Shown here in pieces: positions 22,012 through 30,594 of a stretch of DNA of 30,851 nucleotides; the first letter of the stretch is position 1; the number at the start of each line of letters is the position of its first letter. The notes below the pieces were generated by a model, which saw only the letters and a program-made list of their open reading frames with translations, did no database searches and was not told the origin of the DNA. This stretch comes from an uncultured Clostridia bacterium (GTDB lineage: Bacteria > Bacillota > Clostridia > TANB77 > CAG-508). The translations under genes and the position numbers were made by a program. The stretch spans positions 1 to 30,851 of the forward strand of contig CAKPDW010000009.1 of NCBI GenBank assembly GCA_934149115.1. Reading direction: 5' to 3'.

Positions 22012-23235
22012 ATGGATTTGAATGAATTAGTTTTAGAAACAGAAAACGAGATTAAAGATCAAATTTTTGAGATTGATCAAAGATGTATGAGAAATAGTAT
22101 TAGAGTTTTAGATGCTTTTCAAAAAAATAGAATTGCAGATGTTCATTTTGGGTCTACTAGTGGATATGGTTATGATGATATTGGTAGAGATACTATTGAA
22201 AAGGTTTTTGCTGATGTTTTTCATACTGAGGATGCACTAGTTAGAAATCAATTTATTTCTGGAACGCATGCTATTACTGTAGCTTTATTTGCTAATCTTA
22301 GACCTGGAGATACTTTGCTTAGTATTTCTGGAAAACCATATGATACATTAGATTCTATAATTGGTTTTAATGACAATCCTAGTTCTTTGAAATCATATGA
22401 TATAAAATATGAACAAATTGATTTGGTTGATAATGATTTTGATATAGAGAAAATTAAAGAAAGATTGTCAAAAAAAGACGTTAAAATGATTGAGATTCAG
22501 AGGTCAAAAGGATATGCTGAGAGAAAAAGTTTGACAATGGATAAAATTAAAAAAGCTATAGAAGCGGTTAGAGAAGTAAATGATGAAGTTATTATAATGG
22601 TTGATAATTGTTATGGCGAGTTTGTTGATTACATTGAACCTGTTGATGTTGGTGCTGATTTTATGGTTGGTTCTCTAATAAAAAATATGGGTGGTGGACT
22701 TGCTCCAAATGGTGCTTATATTGTTGGAAAAAAGAAATATATAGAACTTTGTGCAGAGAGATTAACTGCTCCTGGACAGGGAAAGGAAGTTGGTCCTTCT
22801 TTGGGAATCAATAAGAATTTCCTACAGGGGATTTATATGGCTCCTTCTGTTGTTGCAAGTAGTTTGAAAACAGCAGTTTTTACAAGTAGACTTTTAGAAA
22901 AATTAGGTTATGATGTTGTTCCGAAATTTGATGAGAAAAGGTCTGACATTGTGCAAACAATTATTTTTAATGATGAAGAAAAATTAATAAAGTATGTTCA
23001 GGGAATTCAAAAAGGATGTGCTATTGATTCTGAGTCTGTTCCAATGCCTTGGGATATGCCTGGATACACAGATAAAGTTATTATGGCTAGTGGTAGTTTT
23101 ACTCAAGGTTCTTCAATAGAACTTAGTTGTGATGCTCCGATTCGTAGTCCATATATTGCTTTTCAACAAGGTGGACTTACTTATGAATATGGTAAGATTG
23201 GTGTAATGAGAGCAGTTCAAGAATTAGAAAAATAA
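22012..23235 (+). CDS. PLP-dependent methionine gamma-lyase family (aluminium resistance) protein
   Basis: This 407-residue protein belongs to the YnbB-type branch of fold-type-I PLP enzymes, often labelled aluminium resistance protein or methionine gamma-lyase family. Family blocks are HFGSTSGYGYDDIGRDTIE near residue 45, FISGTHAITVALFANLRPGDTLL near 81, and IMVDNCYGEF near 195 (D198 should contact the pyridine nitrogen). VGSLIKNMGGGLAPNGAYIVG follows, with K224 the likely Schiff-base lysine. The true substrate is not settled for the family; carbon-sulfur lyase activity is an inference from fold. AAGGAATG is upstream of the ATG. The flavoprotein and YigZ genes follow at short spacing, suggesting an operon. 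Confidence 0.9.
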   Translation: MDLNELVLETENEIKDQIFEIDQRCMRNSIRVLDAFQKNRIADVHFGSTSGYGYDDIGRDTIEKVFADVFHTEDALVRNQFISGTHAITVALFANLRPGDTLLSISGKPYDTLDSIIGFNDNPSSLKSYDIKYEQIDLVDNDFDIEKIKERLSKKDVKMIEIQRSKGYAERKSLTMDKIKKAIEAVREVNDEVIIMVDNCYGEFVDYIEPVDVGADFMVGSLIKNMGGGLAPNGAYIVGKKKYIELCAERLTAPGQGKEVGPSLGINKNFLQGIYMAPSVVASSLKTAVFTSRLLEKLGYDVVPKFDEKRSDIVQTIIFNDEEKLIKYVQGIQKGCAIDSESVPMPWDMPGYTDKVIMASGSFTQGSSIELSCDAPIRSPYIAFQQGGLTYEYGKIGVMRAVQELEK

Positions 23236-23255
23236 ATTTTGAAAGGATTTTCTTA

Positions 23256-24497
23256 ATGAATGTTGTAGTTATTGGTGGTGGACCTGCTGGTATGTTGGCT
23301 AGCATAAGCTCTGCTCAAGAAGGAAACAAAGTTATATTGTTAGAAAAAAATAATATATTAGGAAAAAAGATTTTGATTACAGGGAAGGGAAGGTGCAATA
23401 TTACAAGCAGTTTGGAAATAAATGATTTTATTAATAATGTCCCTGGAAATGGTAGATTTTTATATAGTGCGTTTGAGAATTTTAATAACACAGATATTAT
23501 TGAACTATTGAAAAAAGAGGGAGTTAATGTAAAAGAAGAACGTGGAAATAGAATTTTTCCTGTAAGTGATCGAGCAGAAGATGTTAGATTTGCATTGGAA
23601 AAAGCGACAAGAAATGCAGGAGTTCAAGTAAAATTGAATACAAAAGTTACAGGGATTGAAGTAGAAAATGGTTCTGTTAAAAGAGTTAATTTTGAAGGTG
23701 GTAGTGTATGTGCTGATAAAGTAATTTTAGCCACTGGAGGAAAAAGTTATCCTTTAACAGGTTCAACCGGTGATGGGTACAAGATTGCAGAAAAAGTTGG
23801 ACATACGATTAAAAATGTCAGAGGATCTTTGGTACCTTTGATAGCTGAAAAATCAGTTTGTTCTAAGATGCAAGGTTTAAGTCTTAGAAATGTTGGAATT
23901 GTTTTATATGATATTGAGAAAGATAAAAAGATATATTCAGATTTTGGAGAAATGTTATTTACTCATTTTGGAGTTAGTGGTCCAACAATATTAAGTGGTT
24001 CTGCACATTTACTAAGATATAAGGAAATTGATAAGAAAATTGCAGATAAAAAGATTATTTTAAAAATAGATTTAAAACCTGCACTTTCTTTTGAACAGTT
24101 AGACGCTCGTGTTTTAAGAGATTTTACTGAAGTAAAAAATAAACAATTTAAAAATTCTTTAGATAAATTGTTGCCGAGAAAAATGATTGATGTAATTATA
24201 GATAAATCTAAAATAAATCCAGAAAAACATGTTAATGAAATTACTAGAGAGGAGAGATTAAATCTAGTTAAATTGCTAAAAGATTTTGAAGTAAGAATTG
24301 ATGGATTTAGACCTGTTGAAGAAGCGATTGTTACTGCTGGAGGTGTTAATGTTAAAGAAATTAATCCTAAAACAATGGAATCAAAGCTAGTTTCTGGATT
24401 ATACTTTGCAGGAGAAATAATTGATGTTGATGCTTATACAGGAGGATTTAATTTACAAATTGCGTATTCGACAGGATTTACATCAGGAAAAAATTAG
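23256..24497 (+). CDS. FAD-dependent oxidoreductase, HI0933/BaiN family
   Basis: This is a 413-residue flavoprotein of the HI0933-like family. The N-terminal dinucleotide fold VVIGGGPAGMLASISSAQEG ends at the acidic ribose-binding residue in LLEKN. ILGKKILITGKGRCNITS is the family's second signature (K-G-R-C-N). A central insert domain follows VILATGGKSYPLTGSTGDGYKIA, and the C-terminus carries GGVNVKEINPKTMESKLVSGLYFAGEIIDVDAYTGGFNLQIAYSTG, which closes the FAD site. Related proteins include BaiN, involved in bile-acid dehydroxylation in some gut clostridia, but the family is broad and most members have no proven substrate. AAAGGA precedes the ATG; gaps to both neighbours are about 20 bases. 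Confidence 0.92.
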   Translation: MNVVVIGGGPAGMLASISSAQEGNKVILLEKNNILGKKILITGKGRCNITSSLEINDFINNVPGNGRFLYSAFENFNNTDIIELLKKEGVNVKEERGNRIFPVSDRAEDVRFALEKATRNAGVQVKLNTKVTGIEVENGSVKRVNFEGGSVCADKVILATGGKSYPLTGSTGDGYKIAEKVGHTIKNVRGSLVPLIAEKSVCSKMQGLSLRNVGIVLYDIEKDKKIYSDFGEMLFTHFGVSGPTILSGSAHLLRYKEIDKKIADKKIILKIDLKPALSFEQLDARVLRDFTEVKNKQFKNSLDKLLPRKMIDVIIDKSKINPEKHVNEITREERLNLVKLLKDFEVRIDGFRPVEEAIVTAGGVNVKEINPKTMESKLVSGLYFAGEIIDVDAYTGGFNLQIAYSTGFTSGKN

Positions 24498-24517
24498 TAT
24501 AGAAAAATGGAGATAAT

Positions 24518-25129
24518 ATGTTTTATACAATAAAAAACGAATGCAAAGCTGAGATTACGGAAAAGAAATCTAAATTTATTTGTAATATTTTTCACGTTGA
24601 ATCAGTTAAGGAGGCTGAAGAAAAATTAAATATGATTAGAAAAAAATATCATGATGCTAGACATAATTGTTATGTTTATAAGGTATTTGAGGAAAATGTA
24701 TTTAAGGCTAGTGATGATGGAGAGCCTTCTGGAACAGCAGGAGTACCGATGCTTAATATAGTTAATGGAAGGAATTTGTCTAATGTTTTAGTTGTTGTTA
24801 CTAGGTACTTTGGAGGAATTTTACTTGGAACAGGTGGATTAGTTAGAGCATATTCTTTAGCTACGACAACAGCTTTGGAAAATGCGAATATTGTTATGCA
24901 GGAAATGGGATTAGAAGCTGAATTTTTTGTTGAATATAAGGAATTAGAAGAACTGAAATATATAATGAAAAATAGAAATATTAATATTATAAACTTGGAA
25001 TATGCCGAAAAAATAAAAGTTATTGTGCAAGGAAAAGAGGAAAATGTTTTAAAAATTCTTAATGACAAAATTTCTGATAGAATAACATTAAAAAATTCAA
25101 AAATATTAGGAAAAAAATTTATTTCATAA
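24518..25129 (+). CDS. YigZ/IMPACT family protein
   Basis: The 203-residue protein has the two-domain layout of the YigZ (UPF0029/IMPACT) family. The N-terminal domain shows KKSKFICNIFHVESVKEAEE, YHDARHNCYVYK and SDDGEPSGTAGVPML. The glycine-rich VVVTRYFGGILLGTGGLVRAYS follows, all diagnostic. The C-terminal part (from about residue 135) is the ferredoxin-like DUF1949 domain. The family is linked to translation regulation in eukaryotes; the bacterial role is unclear. GGAG is five bases before the ATG. It closes the likely operon that began with the PLP enzyme, and no strong terminator follows directly. Confidence 0.92.
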   Translation: MFYTIKNECKAEITEKKSKFICNIFHVESVKEAEEKLNMIRKKYHDARHNCYVYKVFEENVFKASDDGEPSGTAGVPMLNIVNGRNLSNVLVVVTRYFGGILLGTGGLVRAYSLATTTALENANIVMQEMGLEAEFFVEYKELEELKYIMKNRNINIINLEYAEKIKVIVQGKEENVLKILNDKISDRITLKNSKILGKKFIS

Positions 25130-25287
25130 ATTTTTGACATAGGTAAAGTTATAGAAAATACAATTTTTTAGAATGACGTATAAAGTAGAATAAAAACTAA
25201 AAAATGAAAATTTTAAGTTTTTATTTTGAATAAAGTAAATTATAGAAATGCTTTTATGGAAAAAAATAGAAAAATCGAACAAAACTC

Positions 25288-25316
25288 TTGAAAAATGCAT
25301 GAAAAACCTTTATAAT
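25288..25316 (+). promoter_or_regulatory. Proximal promoter of spo0A
   Basis: TTGAAA (25288-25293) and a perfect TATAAT (25311-25316) are 17 bases apart. Farther upstream, TGGAAAA at 25257 and CGAACAA at 25276 resemble the -35 and -10 of a sigma-H promoter, which would match the two-promoter control of spo0A in B. subtilis; that second one is weak. TTGACA at 25134-25139 with TACAAT at 25159-25164 (19-base spacer) is another possible start. Confidence 0.6.
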
Positions 25317-25317
25317 T

Positions 25318-25345
25318 AAACTGTAAATATTTTACAGTTTTTTTT
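25318..25345 (+). terminator. Terminator-like hairpin at the spo0A transcription start
   Basis: AAACTGTAAA (25318-25327) and TTTACAGTTT (25331-25340) pair perfectly around TAT and run into eight T. It is a good rho-independent terminator for RNA arriving from upstream. The proximal spo0A promoter would start within its left arm, so its own transcript would make only a shortened hairpin. Confidence 0.65.
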
Positions 25346-25412
25346 GCGAAAAAAACTGATACATGACGATGAGTATTCTTAGAATAATATTTAATTTTGA
25401 AAGGAGAAAAAG

Positions 25413-26228
25413 GTGAAAGAAAAAATTACAGTTCTTATTGCAGATGATAATATTGAATTTGCAACAACATTAAAGAAATATTTTGATCAAAAAGAGAATA
25501 TGGAGGTCGTAGCTATTGCAAGAGACGGAAATGAAGCATTTGAAAAAATAGTAGAATGCAAACCTGATGTCGCTTTACTAGATGTTATTATGCCACATCT
25601 AGATGGAATAGGCGTATTAGAAAAACTAAATAGCATTAACTTAGACAAATATCCATTTTGTGTAATGATTTCTGCAGTGGGGCAGGATAAAGTTACAAAA
25701 CAAGCTATCAGCTTAGGCGCACAGTACTATGTTGTAAAACCTTTCGATATTGAAGTATTAATTAAAAGAATAGAGGAGTTAAAAAATTACCAAGAGCCGG
25801 AGAGATGTTCAAACTTTGCAGTCAGAGAAACAAAAACAGATTATATTAAAATAGCGAAAACAGAAAAGAAAGAAGAAAATTTAGAAGCACTAGTTACTAA
25901 TATTATCCATGAAGTAGGTGTTCCAGCACATATAAAAGGATACCAATATTTAAGAGAAGCTATAATGATGGTTGTGGATGATATTGATATGATTAATCAA
26001 ATTACAAAACAGTTATATCCAGAAATTGCTCATAAGTATAAGACAACTTCAAGTAGAGTAGAAAGAGCAATTAGACATGCTATTGAAGTAGCTTGGAGTA
26101 GGGGAAAAATAGAAGCTACTGAAAGTATATTTGGATATACAGTTAATGCAAGCAAAGGCAAACCAACTAATTCAGAGTTCATAGCTATGATTGCAGACAA
26201 GCTAAGATTAGAGATTAAAAGTGCGTAA
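25413..26228 (+). CDS. spo0A: Sporulation master regulator Spo0A
   Basis: Spo0A is the response regulator that starts sporulation when phosphorylated. The 271-residue product has an N-terminal receiver domain (residues 1-120): acidic pocket D11/D12, phospho-acceptor D57 in VALLDVIMPHLDG, and K108 in YYVVKPF. A linker rich in charged residues leads to the Spo0A C-terminal DNA-binding domain (about 153-271), recognised by IIHEVGVPAHIKGYQYLREAI, LYPEIAHKYKTTSSRVERAIRHAIEVAW and SKGKPTNSEFIAMIADKL. The second of these contains the recognition helix. The start is GTG at 25413, six bases after AAAGGAG. In many Firmicutes spoIVB precedes spo0A; here it does not. A long hairpin terminator follows. 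Confidence 0.97.
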   Translation: MKEKITVLIADDNIEFATTLKKYFDQKENMEVVAIARDGNEAFEKIVECKPDVALLDVIMPHLDGIGVLEKLNSINLDKYPFCVMISAVGQDKVTKQAISLGAQYYVVKPFDIEVLIKRIEELKNYQEPERCSNFAVRETKTDYIKIAKTEKKEENLEALVTNIIHEVGVPAHIKGYQYLREAIMMVVDDIDMINQITKQLYPEIAHKYKTTSSRVERAIRHAIEVAWSRGKIEATESIFGYTVNASKGKPTNSEFIAMIADKLRLEIKSA

Positions 26229-26294
26229 TGTGATAATATACGAGAAACAAAAATAACATATTAGTTAATACTACATAGGAAATATTATCGAAAT

Positions 26295-26360
26295 AAAACC
26301 TTTTCTTATTTATAGATTAATATTTATGAAAATATTAATTTATAAAAGAAAAGGTTTTTT
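26295..26360 (+). terminator. Long hairpin terminator after spo0A
   Basis: AAAACCTTTTCTT (from 26295) pairs with AGAAAAGGTTTT (to about 26358). The inner part TTAATATTT/AAATATTAA continues the stem, and a T run closes it. Confidence 0.8.
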
Positions 26361-26582
26361 AATATGCTAGAAAAAATTCCAAATTTCCACGTATATTAAA
26401 AATAACAATGCACAGAAATGTGTAAAACAAAATTTATACTGAACAAAAATGTGAACTTAAAAATATTATAATAAGTGCAAATATTGTTAATGTCTACTTT
26501 TGTTCTTATATAAAATATTGCAGATAAAATGATAAAAGTCAAACTGAAACAAGTTGTTTTTTGAAAATTTTCTTTTAGGGGG
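26361..26582. other. Gene-free AT-rich spacer between spo0A and deoD
   Basis: Together with the terminator and the promoter this makes a gap of about 420 bases without a gene. I see no open reading frame with a ribosome site and no riboswitch-like pattern. A short CACA/TGTG hairpin near 26410 is probably chance. Confidence 0.4.
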
Positions 26583-26611
26583 TTGTAAAGGAGAGGTTTT
26601 ACTTGTATAAT
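26583..26611 (+). promoter_or_regulatory. Promoter of deoD
   Basis: TTGTAA (26583-26588) and a perfect TATAAT (26606-26611) are separated by 17 bases. The transcript would start near 26618 and carry the AAAGGAGA ribosome site. Confidence 0.65.
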
Positions 26612-26647
26612 AATTTTGTATTATTAGATAAAAAAGGAGAATGATAT

Positions 26648-27370
26648 ATGACTGCACATAATGAAGCAAAAGTTGGCGAGATTGCTAAGGTTGTTATTAT
26701 GCCAGGTGATCCGTTGAGAGCAAAGTATATTGCTGAAAATTTTTTGGAGGATTTTAAGTTAGTTAATTCTGTTAGAAATATTTTTGCTTATACAGGTATG
26801 TATAAGGGTAAAAAGATTACTGTTATGGCTTCTGGTATGGGAATGCCAAGTATGGGAATTTATTGCTATGAACTTTATAAATTTTATGGTGTTGAAACAA
26901 TTATAAGAGTTGGTTCTTGTGGTGTGTATGTTGATGGGATTGATTTATTGGATACTATTTTAGTAAATGGAAGTTATACTCTTGGAAATTTTGCAAGAAA
27001 TTACAATAATAAGGACGTTAAATTTGTAGAGGCTGATGATGAGTTGAATAAGAAAATAGAAGAAACTGCCTTAGAAATTGGTGTTAAAATAAGAAAAGAA
27101 AATATGGCTTGTACGGAATGTTTTGATCCTTATATTGAGGATGTGGATTCTGTTATTAATGAGTTTCCGGCTGAAAAAAATATTGTGGGTGCTGAGATGG
27201 AATCTTTTGCATTGTTTTATACTGCTAAAATGCTTGGAAAAAAAGCGGCATGTTTGCTTACTGTTGTGGATTCAATAAAGAAGAAGGAATCATTGTCTGC
27301 AGAGAAAAGACAAAAATCTTTAAAAAATATGATTTTACTTTCTTTAGATACTTGCCTAAAGTTGACATAA
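26648..27370 (+). CDS. deoD: Purine nucleoside phosphorylase, DeoD type
   Basis: This hexameric phosphorylase type splits purine nucleosides into base and ribose-1-phosphate in salvage. The 240-residue protein shows H4, the phosphate-binding GDPLRAK (about residues 20-26), SGMGMPSMGIY and RVGSCGVYVDGI in the middle. GAEMES follows near 180, where the Glu-Met-Glu triplet holds the ribose. The aspartate that protonates the purine is present in TVVDSIKKKE in place of the more usual T-V-S-D; the flanking serine is replaced by valine. AAAGGAGA precedes the ATG. It stands alone with its own promoter; no other nucleoside genes are nearby. Confidence 0.94.
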   Translation: MTAHNEAKVGEIAKVVIMPGDPLRAKYIAENFLEDFKLVNSVRNIFAYTGMYKGKKITVMASGMGMPSMGIYCYELYKFYGVETIIRVGSCGVYVDGIDLLDTILVNGSYTLGNFARNYNNKDVKFVEADDELNKKIEETALEIGVKIRKENMACTECFDPYIEDVDSVINEFPAEKNIVGAEMESFALFYTAKMLGKKAACLLTVVDSIKKKESLSAEKRQKSLKNMILLSLDTCLKLT

Positions 27371-27373
27371 AAC

Positions 27374-27402
27374 TTGAAAAAACTGCTAATATGTGCTAAA
27401 AT
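27374..27402 (+). promoter_or_regulatory. Extended -10 promoter before the acidic coiled-coil gene
   Basis: TTGAAA (27374-27379) and TAAAAT (27397-27402) are 17 bases apart, and TGC directly precedes the -10. It begins four bases after the deoD stop. Confidence 0.62.
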
Positions 27403-27436
27403 AAATATTGTAATATGTCCATAAGGAGGATTGTAT

Positions 27437-29083
27437 ATGGAAGAAAATAAAAGAATAGAAGAAATAAAAAATAGAATGATTGAAATAATGAATGAACAAA
27501 AAGATTTGAACGAACATAATGATGCAAGTTCTATAAAAAGAACACAACTTGAATTTGAGAGAGCAAAGCTACAAAAGGAGTTTGAGGAGATATATAAGGA
27601 ATTGCAAGAGGAGAAAGCAAGCGATGAACCTGAAAAAGTTCCAGAAGAAGAGGTTCTAGAGGAAGAAAAGGAAGATGTTCCTGAGATAGAAGAAAAGGAA
27701 GAAACTCCAGAGCAAGAAGAATATGAGGAAGTTCCAACAGAAGAAGCACCTGCAGAAGTTTTTAATAAGGAAGAATCAAATGTGAGTGTTATGACTGAAC
27801 CAGATGAACAGAACTCAGAAAAAAAAGAAGATGATGGGTTATTTGCAGGTGTTACATTTACACTTCCTGATAAACAGAGCTCAGAAAAAAAAGAAGATGA
27901 TTGGGATTTAAAAGTTAATTTTATTCCAAATAATGAACTTGAAAATAATCAAGGAACAAAACCAGTTGAAACTGTTGTTAGAGAATTTGTTGAAGAAAAT
28001 GAGAATCAAGAACCAGTAATAGATGAAGAATCAGAAGTTCTTACAAGAGAAATACCAAGAGAAGAACAACCCAAAATAAAAAGTGAAATGTTTTCAGAAG
28101 AAGAGAGACAAGAAAGAGCAAATCGTATATTCGAGTTGAATGGTAAAATTTCAAATGTAAATGATAGAATCAGAGCTATACAGGCAAAGTTAAATCCTAG
28201 TAGTATTTCAGATCAAGAAAAAAGTGAATTACAAAGTGAATTAGAAGAATTGAGCAATAGGAGAGCAGCACTTGAAACAGAATTATCTGAATTGGATAAT
28301 TTTTATGATGCTCAACCAAGACCAGGTGAGCCTGAGCAACAGTCTAATGAAGAACAAGAACCTGATGAAATTAAACCAGAGGAAAAAGATACTAAGGAAA
28401 AAGAAGAAAAAGAAAATAAAAATGAGGTCGGATATAAGATTGGTCCTATAAAAGGAGTTTTGCTAAACATTGTTAAGAAAATTAGAAGCTTTTTGAAAGA
28501 TGATAGTGTATTAGCAAATTGGTGTGACAATATTGAAGATGCATTAGTTACATCTTCTACGCCAGTTGCGTTGAATCCTGCTAAAGTGCCTGTGGAAAGC
28601 TTAGATGAGAAAACGGTAGAAGATATGACTGCTGAAGATATGAAGTGGCTAAGTGAACAAGCTCAAGATATGCCAGAGGATAGCTTAATGATGGATATTA
28701 TTGGTGAAAAATTGGATGAGGCAAAAGATAGATTTGAAAGAGATGAACAAATTGAAGAAGAATTAGCAGGTGAATATATGGAAGAAAATAATATTCCAGA
28801 AGTCTTAAATAAACCAATGGCTAATGTTATTATATATGAATCTACTAAGCAAATCTTAGATATGGCAAAAGATGAAGGAATAAAAACTACATCTGGAAGA
28901 TTTTCAAGAGGTGAGAGAAGAAGCTTAGAGGATATTTATAATGATTTGGATGAAAAGTTAAAGCTAAGAGAAGAAATGGATAAAATAGTCCAAAAAGGTC
29001 CGAGAGATTTGTATCCTCAAAATGAAAATAAAAGAGAGAATAATGGAAATGAAGTACATAAACATGATGGATCAAGAGAATAG
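27437..29083 (+). CDS. Acidic, coiled-coil hypothetical protein
   Basis: I do not recognise this 548-residue protein. There is no signal peptide or membrane segment. The start is a predicted coiled coil (residues 1-55), followed by a long disordered part very rich in Glu and Pro (about 55-200). A second coiled coil around ERANRIFELNGKISNVNDRIRAIQAKL (about 220-295) and another Glu-rich linker come next. The last 200 residues look folded: GYKIGPIKGVLLNIVKKIRSFLKDD, then helices and SGRFSRGERRSLEDIYNDLDEKL. A 28-base direct repeat (27808-27835 and 27874-27901) encodes two copies of SEKKEDD. AAGGAGG lies seven bases before the ATG at 27437. trmFO follows after ten bases. A scaffold-like role would fit the layout but is a guess. 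Confidence 0.7.
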   Translation: MEENKRIEEIKNRMIEIMNEQKDLNEHNDASSIKRTQLEFERAKLQKEFEEIYKELQEEKASDEPEKVPEEEVLEEEKEDVPEIEEKEETPEQEEYEEVPTEEAPAEVFNKEESNVSVMTEPDEQNSEKKEDDGLFAGVTFTLPDKQSSEKKEDDWDLKVNFIPNNELENNQGTKPVETVVREFVEENENQEPVIDEESEVLTREIPREEQPKIKSEMFSEEERQERANRIFELNGKISNVNDRIRAIQAKLNPSSISDQEKSELQSELEELSNRRAALETELSELDNFYDAQPRPGEPEQQSNEEQEPDEIKPEEKDTKEKEEKENKNEVGYKIGPIKGVLLNIVKKIRSFLKDDSVLANWCDNIEDALVTSSTPVALNPAKVPVESLDEKTVEDMTAEDMKWLSEQAQDMPEDSLMMDIIGEKLDEAKDRFERDEQIEEELAGEYMEENNIPEVLNKPMANVIIYESTKQILDMAKDEGIKTTSGRFSRGERRSLEDIYNDLDEKLKLREEMDKIVQKGPRDLYPQNENKRENNGNEVHKHDGSRE

Positions 29084-29093
29084 AGGTTAAATT

Positions 29094-30392
29094 ATGAAAG
29101 ACTTTATAAATGTTATAGGAGGCGGTCTTGCTGGTTGCGAGACTGCCTATCAAATTTCTAAAAGAGGAATAAAAGTTAAATTATATGAAATGAAACCAAT
29201 TAAATATTCACCTGCTCATTCAAATTCTGATTTTGCAGAAATTGTTTGTAGCAATTCTTTTAAATCAAATTTACTTACTAATGCTTGTGGCTTACTAAAA
29301 CAAGAACTTAGAATGATGGATTCGTTGCTAATAAGGATTGCTGATGAGAATAGTGTACCTGCTGGACAAGCTTTGGCTGTTGACAGAGATGTTTTTTCTA
29401 GAAAAGTTACAGAGTATATAGAAAATTCAGAAAATATTGAAGTAATAAAAAAAGAAGTTATAGATATACCTGATGATGAAATAACTGTTATTGCGACTGG
29501 ACCTCTAACTTCTGATATATTATTCGAAAAAATTTCTGAAATGGTTGGAAATAATGAATTGCATTTTTATGATGCTGCTGCTCCAATTATTGAGAAAAGT
29601 TCAATTGATATGAATATTGCTTTTATTGGTGATAGATATGGAAAAGGTGATGCAGATTATATTAATTTGCCAATGAATAAAGATGAATATGAGAGTTTTT
29701 GGAATGAACTTGTTAATGCAGAGGTTGTTGAGTTACATTCTTTTGAAAAAAGAGAAATATTCGAGGGGTGTATGCCAGTTGAAGTTATGGCTAAAAGAGG
29801 AATTGATACTCTTAGATATGGACCTTTAAAACCTGTTGGATTTGATGATCCTAGAACTGGAAAACGCCCATATGCTTTGGTTCAATTAAGACAAGATAAT
29901 TCTGTTGGTACATTATTTAATATGGTAGGTTTTCAAACTAATTTGAAATTTGGAGAGCAAAAGAGAGTTTTTTCTATGATTCCTGGTTTAAAAAATGCAG
30001 AGTTTGTTAAGTATGGTGTAATGCATAGGAATACGTATATTAATTCTACTAAGGTACTTGATAATAATTATCAAATGAAGAATCATAAGAATGTGTTTTT
30101 TGCTGGTCAAATTACTGGTGTTGAGGGATATGTTGAGTCTATTGCTTCTGGTTTACTTGCTGGAATTAACGCAGTGAATTATGTTTTAGGAAAAGAGAAA
30201 CTTGTTTTCCCTGTTGAAACTATGATAGGGGCTTTAACTGATTATATTTCAACTCCAAATGAAAAATTTCAACCTATGAATGCTAATTTTGGCATTTTAC
30301 CGAAATTGCCTGAGAGAATTAGGGATAAGCAAGAAAGATATAAGAAATTGTCTGAAAGATCAATAGAAACTATGAGGAAAATATTGCCATAG
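29094..30392 (+). CDS. trmFO: Methylenetetrahydrofolate-tRNA-(uracil-5-)-methyltransferase TrmFO
   Basis: TrmFO makes the T54 ribothymidine of tRNA using methylenetetrahydrofolate and FAD, the folate route typical of Firmicutes. The 432-residue protein begins with the FAD-binding NVIGGGLAGCETAYQI, followed by LYEMKP. CSNSFKSN holds C52 and EGCMPVEVMAKRG holds C226, the pair that corresponds to the two functional cysteines of the B. subtilis enzyme. RYGPLKPVGFDDPRTG, NMVGFQTNLKFGEQKRVF and FFAGQITGVEGYVESIASGLLAG are diagnostic of TrmFO and separate it from the related MnmG. AGAGG precedes the ATG. It is probably cotranscribed with the acidic gene ahead; often it sits next to topA or codY, which are not visible here. 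Confidence 0.97.
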   Translation: MKDFINVIGGGLAGCETAYQISKRGIKVKLYEMKPIKYSPAHSNSDFAEIVCSNSFKSNLLTNACGLLKQELRMMDSLLIRIADENSVPAGQALAVDRDVFSRKVTEYIENSENIEVIKKEVIDIPDDEITVIATGPLTSDILFEKISEMVGNNELHFYDAAAPIIEKSSIDMNIAFIGDRYGKGDADYINLPMNKDEYESFWNELVNAEVVELHSFEKREIFEGCMPVEVMAKRGIDTLRYGPLKPVGFDDPRTGKRPYALVQLRQDNSVGTLFNMVGFQTNLKFGEQKRVFSMIPGLKNAEFVKYGVMHRNTYINSTKVLDNNYQMKNHKNVFFAGQITGVEGYVESIASGLLAGINAVNYVLGKEKLVFPVETMIGALTDYISTPNEKFQPMNANFGILPKLPERIRDKQERYKKLSERSIETMRKILP

Positions 30393-30490
30393 TTATAAAT
30401 TAATAAGGTATATAAATTTTATGAATTTTTTTGAAACTTATGATTAATTATAACTAATGTGTGGAAAATAAGGAAAAATTCAGAAAAACA

Positions 30491-30519
30491 TTGACTTTAG
30501 GAAATTAAAATGATAAAAT
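30491..30519 (+). promoter_or_regulatory. Promoter of rpsL (str operon)
   Basis: TTGACT (30491-30496) and TAAAAT (30514-30519) are 17 bases apart, and TGA precedes the -10 in the extended form. It is one of the best promoters in the window, as expected for ribosomal protein genes. Confidence 0.75.
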
Positions 30520-30520
30520 G

Positions 30521-30562
30521 ATATACGCTAATGTATAAGGAAAATTATATATTAGCGTATAT
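30521..30562 (+). promoter_or_regulatory. Hairpin in the rpsL leader
   Basis: ATATACGCTAAT (30521-30532) and ATTAGCGTATAT (30551-30562) pair perfectly around 18 bases. With a start near 30525 the RNA would begin within the left arm. A short 5'-terminal stem would remain, which could stabilise the message or serve in feedback control. No long T run follows directly, so a plain terminator is less likely. Confidence 0.55.
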
Positions 30563-30594
30563 TTATTTTAAAATATGGAGGTGAAAAATAAAAT

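Noticed and set aside
24676..25140. 154-residue minus-strand open frame over the YigZ gene
   Set aside because: It is antisense to a well-supported coding region, low in complexity, and has no ribosome site.
26361..26647. Purine riboswitch before deoD
   Set aside because: I could not find the three-way-junction pattern with its conserved loops, and the predicted transcript leader is only about 30 bases.
30393..30460. Terminator after trmFO
   Set aside because: The arms around 30392-30408 and 30437-30454 pair only imperfectly and no T tract follows the second arm.
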